A stretch of 28,009 bases of DNA. Origin: an uncultured Collinsella sp. GTDB lineage: Bacteria > Actinomycetota > Coriobacteriia > Coriobacteriales > Coriobacteriaceae. This document shows, in pieces, positions 13,997 through 22,309 of the stretch. The position numbers and the translations under genes were made by a program. The stretch spans positions 1 through 28,009 of the forward strand of contig CABUVH010000008.1 in NCBI GenBank assembly GCA_902494935.1, in the 5' to 3' direction. Within the stretch, counting starts at the first letter, position 1, and each line of letters opens with the position of its first letter. Below the pieces are notes generated by a model that worked only from the letters and a program-made list of their open reading frames with translations, was not told where the DNA came from and did no database searches.

Positions 13997-15481
13997 ATGA
14001 ACACTATCCAGATCAATCCGGCCGATAACGTGATCGTCGCGCTGTCGCCGCTTGCCAAGGGCGCCGCCGTCGCGGTTCCCGGGGTGGGCGAGGTCGTTGC
14101 CGCGGAGGATATTCCGCAGGGCCACAAGATGGCCGTGCGTGCCATTGCGGCGGGGGAGGACGTCGTCAAGTACGGTCTTCCTATCGGCCACGTGACGGGC
14201 GACATCCAGCCCGGTCAGTGGCTTCATACGCATAACGTCAAGACCAACCTTTCGGGCGAGGTCGAGTACGTTTACAATCCGACGCATCCGGTCGTTGAGC
14301 CGGTTGAGCCCGAGACCTTTATGGGCTTCCGTCGTGCCGACGGCCGCGCCGCCACGCGCAACGAGCTGTGGATCATCCCCACGGTCGGCTGCGTCAACGA
14401 GGTCGCACGTGCCATGTGCGAGCAGGCACAGGATCTGGTCGAGGGTTCGCTGGAGGGCGTTTACTATTTCCCGCATCCCTTTGGCTGCTCCCAGACCGGC
14501 GCCGACCACGCTCAGACACGCCGTCTGCTGGTGGCGCTCTCGCGTCACGCAAACGCTGCGGGTGTGCTGTTCCTGTCCCTTGGTTGCGAAAACTGCACGC
14601 ACCAGCAGGTGCTCGACGAGCTCGGTGACTTCGATCACGAGCGCGTTCGCTTCCTCACCTGCCAGGATGTAGCCGACGAGCAGGTCGAGGGCCACAAGAT
14701 TCTGTCTGAGCTGGCCGACCTGGCCAAGCAGGCCAAGCGTGAGCCCATTCCCGCCTCCGAGCTGGTCATTGGCCTTAAGTGCGGTGGATCTGACGGTCTT
14801 TCGGGCATTACCGCCAACCCCACGATCGGTCGCGTGAGCGATATGGTCGTAGCCCGCGGTGGCACATCGGTGCTCACCGAGGTGCCCGAGATGTTTGGCG
14901 CGGAGAGCATTCTGCTCGATCGTTGCGAGAGCCAAGACGTCTTTAACGCGGCGGCCGACATGCTCAACGGCTTTAAGGACTACTTTATCAGCCACGGCGA
15001 GGTCGTCTATGAGAACCCGAGCCCCGGCAACAAGGACGGCGGCATTACCACGCTCGAGGACAAGAGCTGCGGCTGCGTGCAAAAGGGCGGATCTGCCCCC
15101 ATCGTCGACGTGCTGCCGTACGCCGGTCAGGCTACCAAGCATGGTCTGAACATGTTGTGCGGTCCGGGCAACGACATGGTATCCACCACGGCCCTGACGG
15201 CTGCCGGCTGCCACGTGATCCTGTTCTCGACCGGCCGCGGCACGCCGTTTGGTGCGCCGGCGCCTACGCTCAAGGTGTTCACCAACCAGCGTCTGTGCGA
15301 CCACAAGGCCAACTGGATGGACTTTAACGCCGGTGTGGTCGCCACCGGCGTGCGCACGCTCGACGAGGCTGCCCATGACCTGTACCAGCTGGTGCTGGAC
15401 ACGGCGAGCGGCAAGCTTACCAGCGCCGAGCGTCGCGGCTGTCACGAGATCAGCATCTGGAAGGACGGCGTCTGCCTGTAG
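13997..15481 (+). CDS. uxaA: Altronate dehydratase UxaA
   Basis: A 494-residue iron-dependent dehydratase converting D-altronate into 2-keto-3-deoxygluconate. Residues about 8-80 form the SAF domain (DNVIVALSPLAKGAAV), followed by the large UxaA domain with FMGFRRADGRAATRNELWII, the Cys-containing stretches HPFGCSQTGADHAQT and LGCENCTHQQ, LKCGGSDGLSGITANP and FSTGRGTPFGAP. Both domains are in one chain, as in E. coli UxaA. A TTAGGA ribosome site precedes the ATG. Its product needs KdgK and KdgA to reach central metabolism; neither lies in the window. The operon ends in a strong terminator at 15529-15567. Confidence 0.96.
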   Translation: MNTIQINPADNVIVALSPLAKGAAVAVPGVGEVVAAEDIPQGHKMAVRAIAAGEDVVKYGLPIGHVTGDIQPGQWLHTHNVKTNLSGEVEYVYNPTHPVVEPVEPETFMGFRRADGRAATRNELWIIPTVGCVNEVARAMCEQAQDLVEGSLEGVYYFPHPFGCSQTGADHAQTRRLLVALSRHANAAGVLFLSLGCENCTHQQVLDELGDFDHERVRFLTCQDVADEQVEGHKILSELADLAKQAKREPIPASELVIGLKCGGSDGLSGITANPTIGRVSDMVVARGGTSVLTEVPEMFGAESILLDRCESQDVFNAAADMLNGFKDYFISHGEVVYENPSPGNKDGGITTLEDKSCGCVQKGGSAPIVDVLPYAGQATKHGLNMLCGPGNDMVSTTALTAAGCHVILFSTGRGTPFGAPAPTLKVFTNQRLCDHKANWMDFNAGVVATGVRTLDEAAHDLYQLVLDTASGKLTSAERRGCHEISIWKDGVCL

Positions 15482-15528
15482 CGATGACACGTTGAGCGCG
15501 TGATCGGGCAAGCTGTTGCAAAGACCGG

Positions 15529-15567
15529 ACGACCCCGCTGAGGACATTCTCGGCGGGGTCGTTTTTT
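15529..15567 (+). terminator. Rho-independent terminator of uxaCBA
   Basis: ACGACCCCGCTGAG (15529-15542) pairs with CTCGGCGGGGTCGT (15549-15562) with a single T-G wobble around a 6-base loop, followed by a T tract to 15567. Confidence 0.94.
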
Positions 15568-15640
15568 CGTTTCTCGTTGCGTTGTCGTGCACGGCTTTTT
15601 TGGGGAAGGGTGCCCGGCACCTCCCTCATCTCCAGAGAAC

Positions 15641-15654
15641 AATGAACGTTCACC
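15641..15654 (+). promoter_or_regulatory. Distal LacI-type operator upstream of the symporter
   Basis: AATGAACGTTCACC contains the perfect core TGAACGTTCA (15643-15652). Its centre lies 120 bp upstream of the first operator of the pair at 15762-15815, a distance that could allow DNA looping by a multimeric repressor. Confidence 0.6.
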
Positions 15655-15719
15655 TAGTGGTTGCGTGGTGCTGAATCGACTTAATAATCAAAAATGCAGG
15701 GATATTTTCATTTTCAGGT

Positions 15720-15747
15720 CCGTTCAACGGCAAAAAACGACCGTTCA
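15720..15747 (+). promoter_or_regulatory. Conserved 28-base upstream element, symporter copy
   Basis: Begins with the palindrome CCGTTCAACGG and ends in CGACCGTTCA, matching 24 of 28 bases of the copy at 10745-10772. It lies 14 bases before the first operator of the symporter promoter. Confidence 0.5.
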
Positions 15748-15761
15748 AGGATAATATACAA

Positions 15762-15815
15762 GTGAACGTTCACCTATTATAAGCAAATCGCGCATAATCT
15801 AGCTAAACGTTCACC
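15762..15815 (+). promoter_or_regulatory. Symporter promoter with two LacI-type operators
   Basis: GTGAACGTTCAC (15762-15773) is a perfect palindrome; the second site, GCTAAACGTTCACC (15802-15815), has a degenerate left half. Centres are 41 bp apart. A -10 box CATAAT (15793-15798) lies between them, with TTCACC (15769-15774) inside the first operator as a possible -35 at 18-base spacing. Transcription would start at about 15805, giving a leader of about 90 nucleotides. Confidence 0.7.
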
Positions 15816-15893
15816 CTGAACGGCATGCAGACAGACGTCGGTATGGACTCCAATGTCTTGTTCCAAGACAATCGAGAAAAGAGAGGGAGCTCG

Positions 15894-17453
15894 ATGACTA
15901 ACAAGATCGGTAAAAAGCGCAAGATCACATTCTGGACGCGCTTGGGCTTTGGTATGGGCGGCATGCTCAACTCTGGTGCCCTGACCTTTACGCACAGCTA
16001 CATGGTGCTGTTCCTGTCCACGGAGTGCGGTCTGTCCGCAGGCGAGGCTGCGTTGATCAGCTCGTTCGCCATCTATCTCAACGCCATTCTGTGCCCGCTC
16101 ATGGGCTTTGTGGCCGATAACTTTTACGCTACCAAGATCGGTCGTATCTTTGGCCGCCGCCGTTTCTGGATCTTGCTGGCAATCCCGATGATGGTCGCCG
16201 AGCCGCTCATCTTTGTGGCTACGCCGTTTGGTTTCCCGTACTACTTTGTGCTGTACCTGATCTACAACGTCGCGTATACGTTCTGCACTGCCAACCTGTC
16301 GCCGCTTACCATCGAGATGACCGACGACTTCAAGGAGCGTACGTACCTCACCGGCTACAAGCACCTCTTTGGTAACGCCGCCGGCTTCCTGATGGCAGCA
16401 CTCGTCGGCTTTGGCTTTGGCACCTTCGGCGAGACCAACCCGTTCAGCTACTTCATCATCGCTACGGTCAACGCTTCGGTCATGGCAATCTCGCTGCTGT
16501 GCGTGTACCTGTCCACGTGGGAGCACACCCCCGAGGAGGTGGCTCAGGAGAAGATCGAGAGCGTCGGCGAGGGTATCAAGAAGTTCTTCATCGACGTTGT
16601 CTCTACCTTCCGCAATAAGTCCTTCCGCAAGGTCCTGTATGCACAGGTCTCCACGAAGCTCGCTGCTGCCTGCTGGTCTGCCTGCCTGTCCTTCTTCATC
16701 GTCTACTGCCTGCAGATTCCTAAGTCCTATGAGTCCGTGATGGAGATGCCCGGCAAGGTCGTCGCTATCGTCTGCACCGCCATCTGGGTTGCCCTCATGG
16801 CCAAGAAGGGCTTCCACAAGTCTTGGTACCTGGCCAACGTCGGTTGCGCTGCGTGCATCATCGCCTACAACTACTTCGCCTTTGGTCAGATTAACGGCAC
16901 CTCCACGGTCGCCATCGCCATGATTGCCTACCCCATCATCTTCGCCATCTGGAAGTTCTTCTACGTTGGTTTCCAGTACCTGCCCGATGTTCTGCTCAAC
17001 TACATCCCCGATGTCGATGAGCTCATCACCCTGCGTCGTCGCGAGGGCATCTACAGCTCCGCTCAGCAGCTCTGCCAGCAGATCGCCCAGGCTATCGCCG
17101 TCAACGCATGGGCTATCGTCCTTGCTGCCTCCGGCTTCATTCAGACCGCCGGCAACAGCGACGCCGTGACCCAGCCCGCCACCGTGCCTCTGTATATCTG
17201 CGGCTACATGATCATCGGCTGCGCCGGCTTCTTCCTGCTTGCGGCTGTCCTTGCCCGCGGCATCAAGATCGACAAGGAGCAGTGCGACGTCCTTTGCGAC
17301 GAGATTCACCGAGTCAAGAAGGGTGGCAAGATGGCCGACGTCAAGCCCGAGGTCAAGGCGCTTTGCGAGGAGCTCTCCGGCTTTAAGTACGAGGACTGCT
17401 TTGCCCACAACAACGTTGGCTTCCAGGACGGTAGCGTAACTCCCGCCGAGTAA
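15894..17453 (+). CDS. GPH-type (MFS) cation symporter, likely for uronates or oligogalacturonides
   Basis: A 519-residue polytopic membrane protein of the glycoside-pentoside-hexuronide:cation symporter family (MelB-like major facilitator), with about 12 membrane helices, the N-terminal WTRLGFGMGGMLNSGALTF segment, the loop ADNFYATKIGRIFGRRRFWIL between helices 2 and 3-4 as in MelB relatives, and a hydrophilic tail of about 60 residues. The ATG at 15894 follows GAGAGGGAG; an in-frame upstream ATG at 15825 lacks a ribosome site. Operators before it and polygalacturonase after it make uronic acids or short oligogalacturonides the likely cargo; the exact substrate cannot be read from the sequence. 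A terminator follows at 17478. Confidence 0.88.
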   Translation: MTNKIGKKRKITFWTRLGFGMGGMLNSGALTFTHSYMVLFLSTECGLSAGEAALISSFAIYLNAILCPLMGFVADNFYATKIGRIFGRRRFWILLAIPMMVAEPLIFVATPFGFPYYFVLYLIYNVAYTFCTANLSPLTIEMTDDFKERTYLTGYKHLFGNAAGFLMAALVGFGFGTFGETNPFSYFIIATVNASVMAISLLCVYLSTWEHTPEEVAQEKIESVGEGIKKFFIDVVSTFRNKSFRKVLYAQVSTKLAAACWSACLSFFIVYCLQIPKSYESVMEMPGKVVAIVCTAIWVALMAKKGFHKSWYLANVGCAACIIAYNYFAFGQINGTSTVAIAMIAYPIIFAIWKFFYVGFQYLPDVLLNYIPDVDELITLRRREGIYSSAQQLCQQIAQAIAVNAWAIVLAASGFIQTAGNSDAVTQPATVPLYICGYMIIGCAGFFLLAAVLARGIKIDKEQCDVLCDEIHRVKKGGKMADVKPEVKALCEELSGFKYEDCFAHNNVGFQDGSVTPAE

Positions 17454-17477
17454 GGCCGACATATCGTCCAAATCACA

Positions 17478-17521
17478 GGGCCGTGCCACCGGAATTCCGC
17501 CGGCAGGCACGGCCCTTTTTC
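17478..17521 (+). terminator. Rho-independent terminator after the symporter
   Basis: GGGCCGTGCC (17478-17487) pairs perfectly with GGCACGGCCC (17506-17515), followed by TTTTT. The GH28 gene starts about 50 bases later, so it depends on read-through or on a promoter near a TACAAT box at 17529-17534. Confidence 0.88.
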
Positions 17522-17568
17522 AACAGCGTACAATTTGCCTTTAGAGCATCTTTTTGAGGGAGAAACCC

Positions 17569-19164
17569 ATGGAGACGAACGTTATCTGGCGCAACGCGCG
17601 CGCGGCGGTTATCGAGCTTGACGACGGCGGTTACTTTACCTGCGCCGATACGTGGGAGATCTTTGTCAACGACGAGCCCGCCGGTACCACGAATACGGTC
17701 GAGACCTATGTCGACGGCCTGACCCCCGGCAAGCGCAACCTGGTTCGTTTTGTTTGTGGCGAGCGTGAGCTGAGCGTAGGTGTCACCACGCCGGCTGAGC
17801 CCTTTACCATCAACGTTCGCGACTGTGGCGCCAAGGGCGATGCCGAGCATGATGACACCACCAACATCCAGGCTGCCATCATGGCCTGCCCCAAGGGTGG
17901 CCGCGTGCTGATCCCCGCCGGTAGTTATCGCATCAAGTCTCTCTTTCTTAAGAGCAATATCAACATCGAGCTCGCCGAGGGAGCGGTGCTGCTGGCCCGC
18001 CACGATCGTGCCTCGCTTGCCTACATTCCGGGCACGGTCACGGGCAACGAGGGTGCCGGGTATGCCGGCACCGATACGCTGCCCCTGGGCCGCTGGGAGG
18101 GCGAGAGCTTCTCGACCTACTGCTCTACCTTTACGGGTCTGAGCGTGCACGACGTGTGCATCTATGGTCGCGGCGCGATCGACGGTCAGACTGATTTTGC
18201 CGAGGACAACTGGTGGAACAAGGACTTTAAGAACATCTTTCGCCCGGAGGAGGGCCGCGAGGTCGCCCGCCCGCGCATGATCTTCCTATCCGAGTGTGAG
18301 AACGTGAGCTTGGCCGGCTTCACCGTCCGCAACAGCCCGGCGTGGAACATCCACCCCATCCTGTGCGATCACGTCGATGCGCTCTGCCTGTCCATCGAGG
18401 GCCCCAAGAACTCCCACAACACCGACGGCTTCGATCCCGAGAGCTGCGGTTTTGTTCGCATCCTTGGTTGTCAGTTCTCAGTGGGTGACGACTGCATCGC
18501 CATCAAGAGCGGCAAACTGGGCATTGAGCCCGAGCTTCGTCCCGCCACGCATGACGTGTTGATCGCTCACTGCTACATGCACGACGGTCATGGCGCCGTG
18601 GTGTTGGGGTCCGAGGCTGCCGGCGGCATCAAGGACCTTACCGTGAGCAAGTGCCTCTTTGAGCGCACCGACCGCGGCCTGCGCGTCAAGACCCGCCGCG
18701 GGCGCGGCAAGGATGCCGTCAACGAGGGCATTACCTTTGAGCACATTCGCATGGACGAGGTGCTCACGCCCTTCGTGGTCAACTCCTTCTACTTCTGCGA
18801 CAAGGACGGCAAGACCGACTACGTGCAGTCTCGCGAGGCACTGCCCGTCGACGACCGCACGCCCGGCTTTGGTGCCACGACGTTTTGCGATATCGAGGCC
18901 ACTAACTGCCACGCGGCCGCTGCCTACATCACGGGCCTGCCCGAGAGCAAAGTAACGCGCCTGACGTTCCAGGATGTCCACGTGACCTTTGCCGACGATG
19001 CTGAGCCCTTTGTTCCGGCCATGGCCTGCGGCGTTGAGCCCATGGTGCGCCAGGGCATCATCGCGCAAAACGTCAAGGTACTCGACCTGCAAAATGTGGT
19101 GATCGAGGGCCAGGACGGCGAGGAACTGCAGCTCCAGAACGTCGACAAGGTTATCCGTGCGTAG
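17569..19164 (+). CDS. GH28 family polygalacturonase-like glycoside hydrolase, intracellular
   Basis: A 531-residue right-handed beta-helix hydrolase that should cleave alpha-1,4 links in (oligo)galacturonate, probably exo-acting. Residues about 1-80 form a small beta-rich, fibronectin-like domain, then the helix domain begins at INVRDCGAKGD. All GH28 catalytic motifs are visible: NTDG (284-287, Asp286), GDD (Asp307, Asp308), GHG (His341) and RVK (Arg372, Lys374). There is no signal peptide, so the enzyme should act in the cytoplasm on imported oligosaccharides. The ATG at 17569 follows GAGGGAG; a TTG 15 bases upstream is less likely. It sits between the symporter and the pectin methylesterase fusion. 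Confidence 0.93.
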   Translation: METNVIWRNARAAVIELDDGGYFTCADTWEIFVNDEPAGTTNTVETYVDGLTPGKRNLVRFVCGERELSVGVTTPAEPFTINVRDCGAKGDAEHDDTTNIQAAIMACPKGGRVLIPAGSYRIKSLFLKSNINIELAEGAVLLARHDRASLAYIPGTVTGNEGAGYAGTDTLPLGRWEGESFSTYCSTFTGLSVHDVCIYGRGAIDGQTDFAEDNWWNKDFKNIFRPEEGREVARPRMIFLSECENVSLAGFTVRNSPAWNIHPILCDHVDALCLSIEGPKNSHNTDGFDPESCGFVRILGCQFSVGDDCIAIKSGKLGIEPELRPATHDVLIAHCYMHDGHGAVVLGSEAAGGIKDLTVSKCLFERTDRGLRVKTRRGRGKDAVNEGITFEHIRMDEVLTPFVVNSFYFCDKDGKTDYVQSREALPVDDRTPGFGATTFCDIEATNCHAAAAYITGLPESKVTRLTFQDVHVTFADDAEPFVPAMACGVEPMVRQGIIAQNVKVLDLQNVVIEGQDGEELQLQNVDKVIRA

Positions 19165-19202
19165 GCGTTTGCTCCTAAACAATTAAATTCGGTATGTCGC
19201 GG

Positions 19203-19246
19203 CGCGCGATGGGCAGGGCCTTCCCGACCCATTGCGCGAACTTTTT
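19203..19246 (+). terminator. Terminator-like hairpin after GH28
   Basis: CGCGCGATGGG (19203-19213) pairs with CCCATTGCGCG (19228-19238), one G-T wobble, around a loop that itself contains GGG/CCC; AACTTTTTA follows. Confidence 0.75.
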
Positions 19247-19263
19247 ATATGCCGAAACTGCAA

Positions 19264-19278
19264 CGTAGACGGTCTACG
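19264..19278. promoter_or_regulatory. Small perfect palindrome before the PME-esterase start
   Basis: CGTAGAC-G-GTCTACG has 7-bp arms around one central base. It lies just before the AAAGG ribosome site of the next gene and could act as an operator or as a hairpin that affects translation. No second copy was noticed in the window. Confidence 0.3.
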
Positions 19279-19298
19279 ACGAAAGGACGCGGTGACTG

Positions 19299-21464
19299 AT
19301 GATGAGTGAGAGACGATTTTTTGAGGTTTCGCCCGAGCGTGCGGGGGCATATCACAGTATCTCTAAGGCCTTGGAGGCAATTGACGAATCCTGTCCGAAT
19401 GACGGACGGCCGGTGACAATCCATATCGAGCCGGGTGAGTACCGCGAACGGGTCGAGATTCGTCGCTCGCATGTGACGATTGAGGGAGAGACGGCCGACA
19501 GCGTGCGTATCGTTGGCGGCCTTGCGGCGCAGATGCCCTCGGAGGACGGCAGCGGCCAGGACGGAAAGCTCGGCACCTTCCGCACGTATACGGTGCTGGT
19601 CGATGCCGATGACGTGACGCTTGCAAACCTCACGATCGAAAACGATGCGGGCGATGGGCGCGAGGTCGGTCAGGCGATTGCCCTGTATGCCGATGGCGAC
19701 CGTCTGGTTGTCGATGCCTGCTGCATTAAGGGGCACCAAGACACGCTGTTTTTGGGTCCTCTGCCGCCGCATGAGGCCAAACCGGGCGGGTTTATAGGAC
19801 CCAAACGGTATGCGCCGCGCCGGGTGGGGCGCCAGTATTTTCGACGTTGCCGGATCGAGGGCGATGTCGACTTTATCTTTGGCGGCGCGCGTGCCTACTT
19901 TGAGGGGTGCGAGATTCGCTCGCTCAACCGCGATATGGACGTGAACGGCTACGTGACGGCGGCGTCGACGCCCGAAGGCGAGCCGCACGGCTTTGTGTTC
20001 CACGGCTGTTCGTTTACAGCTCCGGATAGCGTGGCACCGGATTCGGTCTACCTGGGTCGTCCTTGGCGCGAATGGGCGCAAACTGTGCTGATCGATTGCT
20101 GGCTGGGGCGACATATCAAGCGCGAAGGCTGGTGGGATTGGAATAAGCCGGCGGCGCACAACTGCGTGCAGTATGCTGGCGCGATTCTGCATGGGCCGGC
20201 GGGTGATACTACCGGCTGGGTGCCGTGGGCGAATGAACTCGATGCGATGGCTGCCGCCGGGTACGCTCGCGAGCAGGTGCTTGCCGGTGCGGATGGCTGG
20301 GATCCCGAGGGCGGCGACGGTGGTGCGGTTGAGACGGCTGAACTGTCTGCCAACGGCCGCACCGTGCACATCGAGACGTACTGCGAAGACGAACCTGCGC
20401 TGCGTGCCCGGCTGAAGCGCGAGGGGCGTTCGGCTGCTTTTACGGGCAAGACTCCTGCAGATTTTGAGGCATGGAAGATTGCGACCAGGACTCGTCTGTA
20501 CGATGTTTTGGGCCTTTCGCTTATGGACCGCGTCCCGATTGAGATTCGTGAGCTCAGCCGCGTGTGGGTTGCCGGCGGCATCGTGCGCACCCATGCGATG
20601 TTGCAGGTCGAGCGCGATGTTTGGATGCCGTTCTACCTGTTGGAACCGTCTCATCCTAAGCTTGATGAGCGGGGACTCAAACGCTGTTATATCTGCCCGC
20701 ATGGCCATCAGGGAGCGGGTGCTGCAAGCGTAGCCGGTGTTGCGGGCGTGCCGGCTGTCGATGATGCCGTGCGTAAGTTCAATTACGACTACGGTCTGCG
20801 TTTGGCACGCATGGGTTACGTGACCGTCTGCCCTGATGCGCGCGGTTGGGGATACCGTCGTGACTGGAAGGGTCAGGGCGATGACGAGAACAGCTACCTG
20901 CGCGGTACGTGTCTGAATCAAGCACGTATGGCCGAGCCACTGGGTCTTACGGTCGCGGGCCTCAACGCCTGGGACAACATGCGCTTGATCGATTACTTGG
21001 AGGCGCGCGGCGACATTGCCATGGATGACCTGGGTTGCTTTGGTTTTTCGGGTGGCGGCTACATGACGTTGTACCTGGCCGCACTCGACCCGCGTGTGCG
21101 CAAGGCGTTTGTCTCGGGCTATCTGTACGGTGTCGACGATTCGCTGCTGCATCTCAATGGCAATTGCAGCTGCAACTACACACCCGGACTTTGGCGCTTA
21201 CTCGACATGGGCGATATTGCCTCGCTCATCGCGCCGCATCCGCTGCTGGTGCAAAGCTGCGAAGAGGATCATCTGAACGGTTCGCGCGGGCTGAAAAATG
21301 TTGACGAGCAGCTCGAGATCGTGCGCGATGCCTACAAGTTGCTGGGTCGCAGAGATGGCCTGCGGCACGAGGTGTGTCCGGGTGAACACCATCTGGGCGT
21401 GACACATCTTGCCGAGGATATCGAATGGCTCGATTCGCACGTTGCGGAATGCGCCCGTGCATAG
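19299..21464 (+). CDS. Fusion of pectin methylesterase (CE8) and alpha/beta-hydrolase esterase
   Basis: A 721-residue two-domain enzyme. Residues about 5-335 are a pectin methylesterase beta-helix with GQAIALYADGD, GHQDTL (Asp148), DFIFG (Asp191, expected nucleophile) and LGRPW (252-256, Arg254). Residues about 385-721 form an alpha/beta-hydrolase of the acetyl-xylan-esterase/Abhydrolase_7-like type with nucleophile motif GFSGGG (Ser584), an acid candidate in CEEDH (Asp657) and a His near the end (PGEHH, 697-698). The combination should remove methyl and acetyl groups from pectin fragments; acetyl specificity is inferred. No signal peptide is seen, unlike most bacterial pectin methylesterases, so it probably works in the cytoplasm. 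ATG at 19299 follows AAAGGA at longish spacing; 19302 is an alternative. Confidence 0.9.
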   Translation: MMSERRFFEVSPERAGAYHSISKALEAIDESCPNDGRPVTIHIEPGEYRERVEIRRSHVTIEGETADSVRIVGGLAAQMPSEDGSGQDGKLGTFRTYTVLVDADDVTLANLTIENDAGDGREVGQAIALYADGDRLVVDACCIKGHQDTLFLGPLPPHEAKPGGFIGPKRYAPRRVGRQYFRRCRIEGDVDFIFGGARAYFEGCEIRSLNRDMDVNGYVTAASTPEGEPHGFVFHGCSFTAPDSVAPDSVYLGRPWREWAQTVLIDCWLGRHIKREGWWDWNKPAAHNCVQYAGAILHGPAGDTTGWVPWANELDAMAAAGYAREQVLAGADGWDPEGGDGGAVETAELSANGRTVHIETYCEDEPALRARLKREGRSAAFTGKTPADFEAWKIATRTRLYDVLGLSLMDRVPIEIRELSRVWVAGGIVRTHAMLQVERDVWMPFYLLEPSHPKLDERGLKRCYICPHGHQGAGAASVAGVAGVPAVDDAVRKFNYDYGLRLARMGYVTVCPDARGWGYRRDWKGQGDDENSYLRGTCLNQARMAEPLGLTVAGLNAWDNMRLIDYLEARGDIAMDDLGCFGFSGGGYMTLYLAALDPRVRKAFVSGYLYGVDDSLLHLNGNCSCNYTPGLWRLLDMGDIASLIAPHPLLVQSCEEDHLNGSRGLKNVDEQLEIVRDAYKLLGRRDGLRHEVCPGEHHLGVTHLAEDIEWLDSHVAECARA

Positions 21465-21533
21465 CCCCTCGGCATGCTGCGAATAAACGGTACGTTCCTG
21501 TATGACCGCCGATGGGCGGATGAGGAGAAGATT

Positions 21534-22202
21534 ATGGAAACGAAGAGCTTGAGTGAATCGACCATTTGCTGCTTTGGCGATTCGACCACATGGGGCGATA
21601 ACGGATGCGGCGCAGGCGGTAACGACATCTCCTGGACTTCGCATCTGGGCGCGTTGCTGGGAGGCGCGGTCGTCGAGAACTTTGGCATCAAGGGTTCGCG
21701 CATCGCCATCAAGGCCGACCGCAGCGATTCGTTTGTCGAGCGCCTGGACGGCATCGACAATGCGGCTGATATCTACATCGTCTTTGGCGGCGTCAACGAC
21801 TTTAGCCGCAACGTGCCGCTTGGCGAGTTGGGCAGTACCGATGTGCACGAGTTCTATGGTGCACTCGATTACCTGATCCGCACCATCACGGCGCGTTCGC
21901 CCCAGGCAAAGCTTGTGTTTATGACGCCGTGCAAGACGAGCGGTAAGCACGAGAAGGATATCCCGGCAAGCGATGAGCTCAATCACCTGGGGTTGACGCA
22001 GGTCGCCTACGTAAAGGCGATGCTCGAGGTCTGTGACCGCTACTCCGTTCCGGTGATTGACCTGTATGCGCAAAGTGGCATCAGCCCGTTTTTGCCAGAG
22101 CACCGCGAGCTCTATATGCCGGACGGTCTGCATTACAGTCCTGCCGGCTATGAGCGCCTGGCGCATCGCATCGCCGCGGGTCTCACCGCCGTTTGCCGCT
22201 AA
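21534..22202 (+). CDS. SGNH/GDSL hydrolase, probable carbohydrate esterase
   Basis: A 222-residue esterase with block I CFGDST (Ser17), block III GGVNDF (Asn88) and block V DGLHYS (Asp197, His200), the complete SGNH set. The ATG at 21534 follows GAGGAGAAG; the in-frame extension to 21474 has no ribosome site. No signal peptide or membrane helix is visible. Position 69 bases after the PME-esterase fusion and before GH105 suggests it deacetylates pectin or rhamnogalacturonan fragments inside the cell, similar in role to CE12-type enzymes; the precise ester is unknown. Confidence 0.87.
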   Translation: METKSLSESTICCFGDSTTWGDNGCGAGGNDISWTSHLGALLGGAVVENFGIKGSRIAIKADRSDSFVERLDGIDNAADIYIVFGGVNDFSRNVPLGELGSTDVHEFYGALDYLIRTITARSPQAKLVFMTPCKTSGKHEKDIPASDELNHLGLTQVAYVKAMLEVCDRYSVPVIDLYAQSGISPFLPEHRELYMPDGLHYSPAGYERLAHRIAAGLTAVCR

Positions 22203-22216
22203 AAGTCTGCCGTTTG

Positions 22217-22283
22217 CGGGGAATATAGGGTTAACGTTCACCCTATATTCCCCGTTCGCGTTACACTAGGGGTAACGTTCACC
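22217..22283 (+). promoter_or_regulatory. GH105 promoter with two LacI-type operators, one inside a 38-bp palindrome
   Basis: The first operator (GGTTAACGTTCACC, 22229-22242) is the centre of a 38-bp palindrome, 22217-22254, in which 15-base arms (CGGGGAATATAGGGT and ACCCTATATTCCCCG) are perfect and only one T-C pair near the centre breaks symmetry. The second operator is GGTAACGTTCACC (22271-22283); centres are 41 bp apart. A possible -10, TACACT (22262-22267), lies between. The palindrome may also form a hairpin at the end of the esterase transcript, but no T tract follows. Confidence 0.7.
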
Positions 22284-22309
22284 TATCGTTTATGTCAGAG
22301 GGGACAGCA

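Noticed and set aside
15689..15698. CAAAAATGCA shared with the right arm of the 10432-10681 element
   Set aside because: Only a 10-base match with no further alignment at a fixed distance; probably chance in an A-rich spacer.
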